Positions 12,034 to 23,020 of a stretch of DNA of 64,000 nucleotides are shown one piece after another. The stretch is taken from NCBI GenBank assembly GCA_958450365.1, contig CAUEEP010000725.1, forward strand, positions 62,001 to 126,000, written 5' to 3'. This stretch comes from Mesorhabditis belari. Taxonomy: Eukaryota; Nematoda; Chromadorea; Rhabditida; Rhabditidae. Position numbers and translations under genes: made by a program. Each line of letters starts with the position of its first letter. Position 1 is the stretch's first letter. The notes beneath the pieces were generated by a model, which ran no database searches, was not told the DNA's origin, and saw only the letters and a list, made by a program, of their open reading frames with translations.

Positions 12034-12055
12034 TGTTTAATTACCCAAATTTGAG
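12034..12055 (+). other. SL1-like 22-mer upstream of C2
   Basis: TGTTTAATTACCCAAATTTG plus AG matches the nematode spliced leader SL1 at 20 of 22 positions and is followed by GT. No Sm-binding site or SL RNA stem is visible downstream. See findings. Confidence 0.4.
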
Positions 12056-12723
12056 GTTTTCATTAAGCATATCTTAAGAGTATATCGAGGAATTCCGTTT
12101 TTTCGTCTTCCCGAATTCACAAATCTTTTAAACTGTCCACTGCTCAATGAAGCATACAAAGTTCAAGTTTTCAAGCTCATGAAATCACCACAGATCAACT
12201 GGTACCCCTTGTCGACAATTTTGTCCATCAGCTGAGAGTGTTCATAGCTAAAACTAAGTTGTTCATAATAGTAAGAAAGGGTTAGAAAAAGTGGTAGCTA
12301 GAGTCGAAAGGTTGCAAATCTAGAACATAAATCGAACAAAGAATTTCAAAGTAACAATGTGTATGGAGAAATATTAACTGTTTTAACGTTTCAAAAACAG
12401 CCGATTCTTGCAGTGGCACATCTCAGCACAGTCATAGTGCTCTATTGCGAGATTGTCTTACAATTCTGAAATTCTGTTTTTTCGACTACCACTTTCCTTT
12501 CTGCTTTCTGCAAATCCTCCATTTCCCATTTTTTTTTCATGACAACGACTCTTTTCCTCTTCCTTATCATTCAAAAAACTTTTACGCAAGAAAAATTTTA
12601 TTGATTTCCCTTTTGGCTCATCAGAGGAAAACCAAGGTGAACAGTCACTTTCGAAAACACATTTTTGACTTATTTATTCAGTTCTATTCAGTAATTGGAC
12701 AAATTCTTTGGTTAAATTCTACA

Positions 12724-14539
12724 ATGGTTAAATTGGGTGGAGAAGTAAGTGTTTAAAGTTGAAATAAACGTCTAAAATGAAATAAATTCCCTTGTAGGTA
12801 TGATAGAGTAGTGCAAAATAGAAAATGAAGACCGTAGAGCTTTTCCTGACAACAGCGCCTTTTCTCTTCCAATATCAAAGACTCAGTCCAGTCATTTTGA
12901 TTTCTATTTTGCATTAACTATGGCCTATGAGATTAAAAAACCTGGCAATTTCAAAACGAGTTGAATCAATTGAAAGCTGGATTTCAGCGTAACTTTTGGG
13001 ATGAGAAAGCAGCCAATCAAGTGCTCGAAAGAGTGATTGAAACGATGAGACAGCAATTGTAAGTGTTAACGGCGGAGAATATGGAAAAAATGGCGTCGAT
13101 GGAGAAAGAAATGAAATTTATGAAGATGAGGAAAAGATTGAAGAAAGTACAGTAATATTTAGAGAAGAGAAAGATCTGGAGATTTCTCGGCTCAATGAGG
13201 AGTTGAAGAAACACCAAAAGCCGGCTGGGAAAATGGACGAGAAGGCGGTTGAGGGATTGGTGGAGCTGTTGGAGGTGAGAAAAGCCCAGGCTCATACAGA
13301 GAAACTGTGACCAGAGATTACTGTATCTCTAGGTACTACAACGGATTAATAGTACTCGAGTAATGCACTCCTAAAAGGGATCTTTTTAAACAACCATAAT
13401 CTAACCATAGCTAGGGTAGTACTTAACAGAAAACTACCGTAATTAAGGCGTCAGTTGATCTAAAAATGTTCCAAGTTTTTCAGCAAAAACTCTCCGGTCA
13501 ACGCAAGGAATGCCCATCGTGTGAGCCCGACGGTCCGCCGCCACTTTTCAGTAAACTATGGATCTGCACAGAACATTTTGAGGTCTCTAACTTGAGAAAT
13601 TTGTAAATCAAGATTTTCTAGGCAAAACACAAAAAATCGATTACCGAGGTGCCATTAGATGAGATCGAGGAAATTGTAAGAAAAGTTTGAAAACGTTGCA
13701 AAGCAATATTTAGGTGAATCAGGAAGTGATTTGCGCTGATTGCATCCAACACTCGCACAGGAGATGTCAAAAGGATATGACGAATTTGCTGGAGTTGAAG
13801 GTTAGGGTTACTGTAGGGTTACTGTGCCGTTTTTGACCCAAAGTGGATCTTTTTTGGGACACCCTGTAGTTTGAGGAGTACGGTAGAGTCTTCCTCAAAA
13901 AATATATCTTTAAAGTTACTGTACCGTACCTGGGATACTGTAGGATATCTTTTGAGATACGATAGTTTGAGACGCTTCCTTTTTTCCGTATAGTAGCTGG
14001 CTTTTCTGGCTACTACTTTACTGTCTTCTTGCTTTAATCAACTTTTCAGAAACTCTACATATGTGAAAAGATGCGTCAATTCTTGGAAATGATCAAATGG
14101 AAAGAGAGAATCGGAGAAAGAGTGCCGAAAACGAGTGCAGAATCGGCTGAAGAAGTGAATTGAGAAAGAAAGAAAGACTGAACTTTGCAAAAACATATCT
14201 AGATGGCTTCTGAGTTAATAAAAAAAGTGAATTTCAGAGAATCCGGAAGAAAATCGATGATTTGATGCAAGGAACACTGAAAGCTACGGATGTTGATGTA
14301 AAAGTGGAACATTTAGTGGAATCGTTGAAGAGATTCGCGCAAGCAACAGCTGATATGGAGACACAAATGGAGGAAACGATGAGAAATGTGAGAGAAATGA
14401 GTATTCAAGTCTTTTGAGAACAACTTATTGGGGTTTTAACAATGAAATGAATCAATGAAATGAATGAAATACAAAAAAGAAATCAATGAATTCAACCTTT
14501 CAGATGATCATGATCGAGAATAACGCTCAAACGGTTTAA
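12724..14539 (+). pseudogene. C2: degenerate copy of coiled-coil/zinc protein C
   Basis: Start ATG gives MVKLGGE before a GTAAGT donor at 12745. The exon 2 acceptor TCTAG of intact copies reads CCTGG here, exon 2 has an internal deletion and hits a stop at CAATTGTAA, and exon 3 is mostly gone. The 3' half is better kept: exon 5 (from 13,494) retains CPSC and WICTEH, exon 7 retains VICADC, and the last exon (14,504-14,539) ends DNAQTV-like followed by TAA. The loss of exons 2-3 makes a full protein unlikely. Confidence 0.75.
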
Positions 14540-14712
14540 CACGTGCAATTCTTTTTAAAACCTGTACATATTTCTTTGATTATTTATTGTTTTGTTGTAA
14601 TAAAGTTTTATGGATAAGAAATTGTTATTTAATCGCTAATTGTTATCTAAATTAGGTTAGGTTAAGCTAAATTCGCTTAGATTAAGCTAAATTCGTTTAG
14701 ATTAAACATCTC

Positions 14713-14904
14713 TTGTTCGATGATCACATAGCCGATGTTTATCATGGCGGCCACCCCGAGGCTCAGCGTCAAGTAGAAGAGGCTAAAAAGATAAATTTAA
14801 GCCTTTAAAATCTGATGTTTTAATGGACAAAAACCAAGAAAAACTCACATATCTACACTGCCGCCTGCCTGTTTCCCCGCTTGAAGTTTGACGAACTCTG
14901 GCAT
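14713..14904 (-). pseudogene. A2 exons 1-2, inverted fragment
   Basis: On the minus strand the first two exons of gene A are kept (exon 1 14904-14849, exon 2 from 14782 down). The membrane segment is intact, but the sequence diverges inside the CAG that precedes the exon 2 donor in other copies. The remainder of the gene (exons 3-4) lies on the opposite strand at 15,477. Confidence 0.85.
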
Positions 14905-15099
14905 ATTTTCTCTTTCTGTGCTCTGAAATCAAAAATTTAAACAAAAGAATAACATTCTGAGTTTTTTGAAGGCCCTGAGTTGCATAAATTGACTTTGTTT
15001 TTGTAAGTTTTTGTTTTGATATTTGATATTACGGCGTTCACTGTATGCGGAAAAGATCCACATCTACCACCTTTTCTTCCCAAAATTACGGCGTTCTCG

Positions 15100-15335
15100 G
15101 TGCGTGTACACAATCGCGCTCTTTTTGGCACTCGGCACTAGGGGGGGTCAATAAAAGGAAGGTCTTTCCCAAAGGGTACGTTGGTCCGGAGCTAGAGGGT
15201 TAACTTTGCCCGCATGAGGCGATGAACCTTGGAGTGTTGCTTACACGCCAACCCTCAACTCCTCTAGCAACACTTGACCAGAAATTTTTTTGTCTTGAGG
15301 CGGATTGATAGATACAAGTAGGGTGGAAGTTTTCA
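15100..15335 (+). repeat. CTAGAGGG dispersed repeat, copy b
   Basis: Same outer blocks as copy a. The core contains CGCATGAGGCGATGAACCTTGG and ends CAACTCCTCTAG. Confidence 0.8.
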
Positions 15336-15476
15336 AAGAAAAGTTATCAAAGAAAAAAAGGTAATTTGGAAAAAATAGTGTCCCCTCCCTCCCGCGCAAC
15401 TAGCTTAGTACCAAGTTTTTTGTTTAGAATCATTAAAGTTCCTGCAATTTAATCTTATTAAACTTTTTTTGTTCAG

Positions 15477-15645
15477 AGACGAGCACGGCGACGTGAATGG
15501 ATGGATCGGGCCGAGAAGGAGCGTAAGCAGGGATGTGAAGAAGAGGTGCGACTATTTTAATTCTAGGCTTGAGATTGAGAACTTGTCTTTTCTTTTTCTT
15601 CTTTAGCGAATCCAACAATGGTATCTCGAAGAGGTCTACAAGGAG
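15477..15645 (+). pseudogene. A2 exons 3-4, truncated by a Tc1 fragment
   Basis: Exon 3 (15477-15545) and the first 39 bases of exon 4 (15607-15645) of gene A are in normal orientation. Homology stops after VYKE and Tc1-type transposase sequence follows at once. Confidence 0.85.
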
Positions 15646-16376
15646 AATCTATCCACATCAAGCAAATCTCAATGATCTCAATCCCATCGAAAACTTGTGA
15701 GAAGTCTTAGCAAGACCTGATTATGGTGATGGAAAGCAGTATGCTAAGGTTTTTGATCTCAAAAAGTCGACTGAGGTTGAATGAAACCAATTGCCACTCA
15801 AACTCCTCGAAAACCTCGTTTCAACGATGAATTCACGAATTCACGACATGATTCAAAGAAAAGGATAACAATTGTTGGTGCTTTTCCAATATCGGGGGGA
15901 GCGGTCCGATTATCGGGGGAGCGAAAGGAAAATCGGGGGAGCAAATTTTGGCAGCGCTACATATGTCCTATTTAAAATTGTGACGAACGGGAGCTTGCTT
16001 TGTTGCAAAAAGTTATCGACTCGAATTCCTCTTGAATGCTTGGGGACCTTTCGCCGTGCGCAAGTGTCACATACCCAGCGAAATAGATCTTTTCCCTTTG
16101 AGCGGACTTTGATCGATTCGCCACAGTTGCAAATCCACGACTGGATGACTCCTTTGGTGACGAAATAATCGATTGCCGTCGATTTCTTGAACGCACAAAT
16201 ATCGGAGAAGCGCATCGTCGTTAAAGTTTTAAAAAAACGTTGCAGCTAAAATACAGTCCCGGAAATGCATTTTTCGAGGGGGCAAAATTTGCTCCCCCGA
16301 TTTTCCTTTCGCTCCCCCGATCATCTTTCCGCTCCCCCCAATATTGGAAAAGTACCCAATTGTTGATTAGATGAAT
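15646..16376 (+). mobile_element. Tc1-like transposase 3' fragment, split by another element
   Basis: Reads LNDLNPIENL, then YGDGKQYAKVFDLKKS, then LENLVSTMNSRIHDMIQRKG and a stop: the C-terminal end of a Tc1-type transposase, with early stops in the frame. It is interrupted at 15,878-16,357 by a Merlin-like element. Confidence 0.85.
15878..16357 (-). mobile_element. Merlin-like DNA transposon, non-autonomous
   Basis: 480 bp with inverted termini of about 73 bp (TTTTCCAATAT then three CGGGGGAGC words, then AAATTTTG) and a perfect 8-bp target duplication AATTGTTG at 15,870-15,877 and 16,358-16,365. An internal minus-strand frame (16215-15910, 101 codons) has a zinc ribbon, WICNCG...RWVCDTC, followed by FLQQSKLPFVTI, as in the N-terminus of IS1595/ISXO2-type transposases. 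The catalytic part is absent, so it depends on another copy for movement. Element class is inferred from target duplication length and the zinc ribbon. Confidence 0.75.
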
Positions 16377-17186
16377 TTAAAACGCCGACTCATGTTTTTG
16401 ATATTGGTTTTGCTATGTTAATGATCATTTATTGTTATGGTGTCTCGACAATTGGGACACCTACATATATTTCTTAATTCGTTACTTTACAAAGCTATTT
16501 CTGTTATTTTATTGAAATAAACAATATCAATTTGGATTTTTGAATACGCTGATCTTGAGAAACAACTTTTCGATTGCCAACAAACTGTGAAAACGCTTCA
16601 AACAGAGAAAATTTGGGGGTGCCTCGAAATATGAGACGCACTGTATGATTCATCGACATCCAGCTTCTCCAATAGCTACAATTTGACCTTTTTGGAAGCA
16701 GAAAGCAGAAAATTTAGATTTTGAATCGATAAAGAAGAGGTTTCGAAAGATTATTTATTATTTGAAGAAAATAAAAAATTTCATTTTTGATTCACACGTT
16801 TTTAAGTTTTTTTCAAAAGCATGATCTTATCCAATTGAAAGTATTATTTGCCGGGACGTTTTCTGCCCTTCTGCCACTTTCGCCGTCTGAAGGACGAGGA
16901 AAAAGAAAAAAACAAAAACTAGAATGCTGTTTTCACAGTCCGAATCACAACAAATCACCAAAAAAAAACTAGAAGAACAGGATGCATAGCGCATAAGACC
17001 TCCCCCCAAGATCACAAAAGGTTTTGAGACGGCACAGGTAAAACTTGTTGTCATCTTGGGTGGAGGTCTTATGCGCTATGAACCCTGTTTATGTTGTGAT
17101 GTTCTTGCGCGGGAGGGGGGGGGGGCACTATTTTTCCATATTACCTTTTTTTCTTTGATAACTATCTCGCTACATAATTAGTATTT
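16377..17186. other. Spacer: coiled-coil gene fragment and foldback
   Basis: 16,550-16,633 reads DLEKQLFDCQQTVKTLQTEK and soon stops; a decayed copy is at 1390. At 16,986-17,082 inverted arms of GCGCATAAGACCTCC...AAGATGACAACAAG-type sequence form a foldback whose single arms recur at about 9,855 and 37,260. A run of about 12 G lies at 17,110-17,126. Confidence 0.55.
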
Positions 17187-17189
17187 TTG

Positions 17190-17420
17190 ACCATAAAAAT
17201 TAGTCACTGTTTGTTCAAAAAAGGATCAAATTGGTTCTACAACTTACACCCTAATTTTATCTGTCAATTCACCTCAAGACAAAGAAATTTGTGGTCAAGT
17301 GTTGCTAGAGGAGTTGAAAGTTTGTGGGTGAGCAATTCTCCATCGTCCAGAGTTGTCTGTCCAAGGTTGATCGCCGCATGGAGTCGAGGTTTACAGTTTA
17401 TAGGTAACCCTCTAGCTTAC
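17190..17420 (-). repeat. CTAGAGGG dispersed repeat, copy c (reverse)
   Basis: Minus-strand copy with TTGCTAGAGG and AACCCTCTAGC ends around a long core. Homology ends just past CTAGC, so the 5' block is missing. Confidence 0.8.
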
Positions 17421-17429
17421 TCATAACTA

Positions 17430-17896
17430 GATTTTAGTTGCAGGAAAAGCATTAAAAGCGTTTTTCAGATTGTCCATCTCTTCAACAATACCCAATTCGG
17501 TTCTACCAACAACGTCATTAACGTTAAACTCTACGGCTGAGACCCGTGAGAAGAAAACACAAAAACTTCGTAAAACCAGAAACGTAGAAAGTAACATAAC
17601 AAAACATTTTGTCGTTTACGAGATTGACTCTTTACGTATTTTTAGTCTTTTTGTGATAAACAAAGCACAAATAAAAGAATTTCTAAACATAAAAATACTG
17701 TTTGGCTCTGTTTGTTTTAAATGACAATAGCTGTTTGGTTTCATTGTCTTTTTTCTAATAAAAGTTGTATCTTTTCATCCAATATAATAATTACAGAGCC
17801 ACCGCAGGCCTCGATGCGATCGACGAGTTCTTCATGCCGCTCGTAGCCAGCTGTGCGATTGCGTCCCGACTAGCGCACGTCTTTGACATGACCTAG
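17430..17896 (+). pseudogene. Conserved exon-like fragments, unit copy 2
   Basis: Counterpart of 9003-9500: fragment one from ~17,445 (KALKAFFRLSISSTIPNS) and fragment two at 17,797-17,896 (GFDAIDEFFMPLVASCAIAS-type, ending in TAG). Their shared spacing with copy 1 shows they moved as one unit with gene A. Confidence 0.4.
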
Positions 17897-18014
17897 AAAC
17901 TGACTTTTTTAACGGAAAATTAATGGACATTAATAAAAAGCATATTCAAACACAAAAAAAATGAGTAGTAATGCTTTATGCATTGTTCAAAACTATGCCA
18001 GAAAAACCATGTTT

Positions 18015-18260
18015 TCCGTGCGCGAACCCAATCGCACTCTTTTTGGCACACGGCACTGGAGGGGGTCAATAAAAGAAAGGTCTTCCCAAAAGGGTACGTT
18101 GGTCCGAAGCTAGCGGGTTACCTTACTTGGCTTAAAGTATGAAACACCCTCTAGCAACACTTGACCACAAATTTTTTTGTCTTGAGGTGGATTGACAGAT
18201 ACAAGTAGGGTGTAAGTTTTAGAATCAATTTGAGAGTTTTTGAACAAACAGGGAAAGATG
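18015..18260 (+). repeat. CTAGAGGG dispersed repeat, copy d
   Basis: Shortest core of the family (about 30 bases) between CTAGCGGGTT and CCCTCTAG. It marks the left edge of duplication copy I. Confidence 0.8.
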
Positions 18261-18759
18261 CTAATTATGTAGCGAAAAAGTTATGAAAGAAAGTCTCCGT
18301 TATGAAAGATTTGAAAATCAAATTCGAATAGTGAAATTTAAATGTACACAGTTAAAAAAGCTATTCAAAGGTTTTAAATGTGGCCTCTATTGTACATGAA
18401 CCTCAATGACTTCAAGAGTATCGTAGAGACGGCCACCTTAGAAGTTTTGATTGAAATTTCGAGTACTTTACGCAAAACAATACAAATTCTAAATATTTCA
18501 ATTTGCATTGATTGGCGCGTCGAGCTTTTCGAATTTTCCCTTCCTTTTCATTCGATTCGAAAGTTTTTTTCGAAATTATAATTTTTGTCTTCTTTAAATT
18601 TTGATTTGACGAATAATTTGGTTCCTGAACTGCAACCCTTTTCATTTAAACAACTTCTGCACAACTTTAATCGAATTTATGCAACTCAGGGCCTTCAACA
18701 AATCCAGAATGTTATTCTTTTGTTTAAATTTTTGATTTCAGAGCACAGAAAGAGAACAT

Positions 18760-19935
18760 ATGCCAGAGTTCGTCAAACTTCAAGCGGGGAAACAGGCAGG
18801 CGGCAGTGTAGATATGTGAGTTTTTCTTGGTTTTTGAGCTTTAAAAGATCAGATTTTTAAGGCTTAAATCTATCTTTTTAGCCTCTTCTATTTGACGCTG
18901 AGCCTCGGGGTGGCCGCCATGATAAACATCGGCTTTGTGATCATCGAACAGGTGAAGCTTTGTGATTTAAAAGATTACTTGAGCCGTTAAAACTTAGCGT
19001 GGACTTTCTATTGTCATATTATCTGGAAAGTTAATGTTTATTAAACTTTGGTACTAGCCTAGTTGAGGAGGAGCACTATTTTTCTCCAAAATCACTTTTT
19101 TTAGGGTAATTTTATGTGTAGATTCCGAAAAACACAACGAGAGCTTGGTCAGCAAATCCAACAATGGTATCTCGAAGAGGTCTACAAGGAGCTAGCGCGC
19201 AAAAATCAACAGAAACTCCGCGAGAAACAGAACAAACAACTTGAGTGAGTGATTGGATTATGAATCTATTTTTTTGTTATTACAGTGCCATCAAGAACCC
19301 ATTGCTTGCACTCCATAACCTCAAGACCCACCATCTGGTATCGATTTGCTTATATAGTTAGTTTAATTCATTCTTTGCTTTTTAAGGAGGTAAACGCGAA
19401 CCTGAGAATAACGCAAATACAAAGGACGACAAGATGACAAAGATAAGCCAAACGCACGCCGCAAGATCCAGTAAATCTTATGCTATAAATCAAGCATTGT
19501 TTTCAAACAACAACTTTATTTCTCTGCTTTAGAAGATGAGCCGACGCAACCGAGCAACAAGACGCAGAAGAAGAAGAGCACGGTGACGAAAGGAAGTGGT
19601 ACACGTGAATGGTATAAACTTTAGCTGTAAATTTAAATAGGCTTCATGCAATCACATCGATTTTGTGAATGTTTTAACTTTAGCTCGCGTAAAGAAGACG
19701 GCCTCTATGCAATCTGTGCCATCGATCGGCACCGCCCCGACGATAACGGTTGAAGTGTGAGTTTTTCATCTTAAACTAGAGTCAGAGATTATACAATAAC
19801 TTTGGTATATTGCTTAGAATGTTGTCATTAAAATGTCAAACGTTGTGTCATTTTAAAGCCCATAACATTACTGTTCCTTTTAGAACTCAAGAGATGCCAG
19901 AGGCGAGCAACAATGACGAGATTCAACTAAAGTAA
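18760..19935 (+). pseudogene. A3: gene A copy with a mutated splice acceptor
   Basis: Exon 1 18760-18815 and exon 2 18882-18951 are identical in reading to A1 and A4. The third exon of A4 (the RREWMDRAEKE segment) is replaced here by unrelated sequence, but exon 2 can join exon 4 (19153-19244) in frame. Exon 5 is 19286-19337. The acceptor of exon 6 reads TAAGG where A1 and A4 have TAGGG; using the shifted AG gives a frameshift and early stop. Exons 7-9 (19533-19604, 19684-19756, 19884-19935) remain well kept. I infer a recent loss of function unless another acceptor is used. Confidence 0.7.
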
Positions 19936-20292
19936 ACGAAATGCGGAAATTTAAACTTTGTCGGCTTCTGAATAAATGCTTTAATGGGTTTTATTTGTTT
20001 GCATAAAATGAAAGATTTTTGCATCAGTTTGATAGGATTTTTTGACTAATCAATTTAAAGTAGAAAATCTCTCCTTTGAGACTCAGCTTTTCAAATAGTT
20101 CTTGCAGTGGAACATCTCAGCACTGTCATAGTGCTCAATTGGGAAATTTCATAAAAACGGCTTTTTCTCTCTTCCATATGATTCAAAAAACTTTTACGCA
20201 ATATAAATTTTATTGATTTCTCAAATAGTCTTTTCCAGAATTCATCACAGTTGCTCATTTTTGGAAGCAGAAACAAAAGCTCTTCATTTTTT

Positions 20293-20314
20293 TGTTAGAT
20301 TACCCAAATTTGAG
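20293..20314 (+). other. SL1-like 22-mer upstream of C3
   Basis: Same position relative to gene C as 12,034 and 40,725 but with 18 of 22 matches to SL1. Confidence 0.3.
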
Positions 20315-20988
20315 GTTATCATTAAGGATATCTTAAGAGTATACAGAGAAATTCCGTTTTTTCCTCTTCCCGAATTCACAAATCTTTTATCATCATTTTA
20401 AACTGTCCACTGCTCAATGAAGCATACAAAGTTCAAATTTTCCAGCTCATGCAATCACCACAGATCAACTGGTACCCCTTGTCGACGATTTTGTCGATCA
20501 GCTGAGAGTGTTTATAGCCAAAAACGAACTTGTTCAGAATAGTGCTAGAAAAAGTGATGGCTAGAGTCGAAAAGTTGCAAATCTAAAACATTAATCGAGC
20601 AGAGAATTTCAAAGTAACAATGTGCATGGGGGAATATTAACTGTTTTAACATTTAAAAACAGTCAATTCTTGTAGTGGCACACCTCAGCACTGTCATAGT
20701 GCTCGATTGCGAGATTGTCTTGAAATTCTGAAATTCTGTTTTTTCGACTACCACTTTCCTTTCTGCTTTCTGCAAATCCTCCATTTCCCATTTTTTTTCA
20801 TGACAACTGCTCTTTTTGTCTTTCCTTATCATTCAAAAAAACTTTTACGCAAGAAAAATTTTATTGATTTCCCTTTTGGCTTATCAGAGGAAAATCAAGG
20901 TGAACAGTTCACTTTCGAAAATACATTTTTGACTTATTTATTCAGTTTTATTCAGTAATTGGACAAACTCTTTGGTTAAATTCTACAA

Positions 20989-23020
20989 ATGGGTCAAAAA
21001 GTAAGTGTTTAAAGTTGAAATAAACGTCTAGAATGCAATAAATTCCCTTGTAGATATGATAGAGTAGTGGAAAATAGAAACAGCGCCTTTTCTTTTCCAA
21101 TATCAAACATTCAGTCCAGTCATTTTGTTTTCTATTTTGCATTAATTATGGCTTATAACATTAAAATATCTAGCAATTCCAAAACGAGTTGAATCAATTG
21201 AAAAATCAATTTGAGCGTAATTTGATGGATGAGAAAGCAGATAATGGAAGGCTCGAAAGAGAGATTAGACGAGTGAATGATGAAAATGCAACGATGAGAC
21301 AGCAATTGCAAGTGTTAACGGCGGAGAACAAAGAAAAGGAATTGGTACAGGTGAGGAAAACCAATACATACCTAATATTACCGTAGTTGATCTAATAAAT
21401 AGTATACCTAGTTGGTACTCTCAGGTATTCACTGATGGAGAAAGAAATGTAATTGATGACAATTTCAGGTTCTCGAGGAAATGCAAAAAGATTGCATTAA
21501 AAGGAATGAGAATGCTACAAAAAAACTGAAGGAAATGGAAGAAAAAGTCGACAAAAAAGGAGAAGAGTTAAAAGAGAAAATGGAAAAAGTGGCGTCGATG
21601 GAGAAAGAAATGAAATTCATGACGATGGCTGTGTGAGGAAAAGATTGAAGAAAGTACAGTAATATTTAGAGAAGAGAAAGATCGGGAGATCTTTCGGCTC
21701 AATGAGGAGTTGAAGAAACACCAAAAGCCGGCTGGGAAAATGGACGAGAAGGCGTTTAAGGGATTGGTGGAGCTGTTGGAGGTGAGAAAAGCCTCGGTTT
21801 ATACAGAGAAACTGTAGCCAGAGATTACTGTATCTCTAGGCACTATAAATACTCGAGTAATGCACTCCTAAAAGGCATCTTTTTAAACAACCATAATCTA
21901 ACCATAGCTACAGTACTTCTTAACAGAAAACTACCGTAATTAAGGCGTCAGTTGATCCGAAAATGATCCAAATTTTTTAGCAAAGACTCTCCGGTCAGCG
22001 CAAGGAGTGCCCATCGTGTGAGCCCGACGGTCCGCCGCCACTTTTAAGTAAACTATGGATCTGCACAGAACATTTTGAGGTCTCTAACTTGAGAAATTTC
22101 TAAATCAAAATTTTCTAGGCAAAACACAAAAAATCGATTACCGAGGTGCCATTAGATGAGATCGAGGGAATTGTAAGAAAACTTTGAAAACGTTTTAAAG
22201 CAATATTTAGGTGAATCAGGAAGTGATTTGCGCTGATTGCATCCAACACTCGCACAGGAGATGCCAAAAGGATATGACGAATCTGCTGGAGCTGAAGGTT
22301 AGGGTTACTGTAGGGTTACTGTGGCGTTTTTGACCCAACGTGGATTTTTTTTTGGACACCCTGTAATTCTGAGGAGTACTGAGGAGTAGAGTTTTCCTCA
22401 GAAAATATATCTTTAAAGTTACTGTACCGTAGCAGGGATACTGTAGTGTATCTTTTGAGATACGGTAGTTTGAGAAACTTTCATTTTTTTGTATAGTAGC
22501 TGGCTTTTCTGGCTACTACTTTGCCGTCTTCTTGCTTTAATCAACTTTTCAGAAACTTTACATATGTGAAAAGATGCGTCAATTCTTGGAAATGATCAAA
22601 TGGAAAGAGAGAATCGGAGAAAGAGTGCCGAAAACGAGTGCAGAATCGGCTGAAGCGGTGAGAAAGAAATGCTGAGTTTTTCAAAAACATATCTAGATGG
22701 TTTTTGAGTTAATAAAAAAAGTGAATTTCAGAGAATCCGGAAGAAAATCGGTGATTTGATGCAAGGAACACTGAAAGCTACGGATGTTGATGTAAAAGTG
22801 GAACATTTGGTGGAATCGTTGAAGAGATTCGCGCAAGCAACAGCTGATATGGAGACACAAATGGAGGAAACGATGAGAAATGTGAGAGAAATGAGTATTC
22901 AAGGTTTTTGAGAACAGCTTATTGAGGTTTTAATAATGAAATGAACGAAATACAAAAAAGAAATCAATCAATTCAACCTTTCAGATGATCATGATCGAGA
23001 ATGACGCTCAAACGGTTTAA
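20989..23020 (+). CDS. C3: coiled-coil protein with B-box-like zinc region
   Basis: Ten exons join in phase to 331 residues: 20989-21000, 21174-21350, 21469-21632, 21670-21781, 21981-22079, 22119-22172, 22211-22297, 22553-22657, 22732-22881, 22985-23020. Residues ~5-155 are a long charged coiled coil (ERNLMDEKADN, LEEMQKDCIKRNEN). Then come spaced Cys/His pairs CPSC, WICTEH, VICADC and HSHRRC, which could bind zinc as in B-boxes, although spacing differs from a classic B-box. A second helical region ends in IENDAQTV. The intron before exon 4 would be only 37 bp. An AATAAA signal lies about 60 bases after the stop. Start chosen as the first ATG before the conserved GTAAGT; exon 1 codes only MGQK. 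I do not know its role; a TRIM-like scaffold is one possibility. Confidence 0.75.

Noticed and set aside
15872..16196. Plus-strand 98-codon and second minus-strand 74-codon frames in the Merlin-like element
   Set aside because: Shadows of the 101-codon zinc-ribbon frame.
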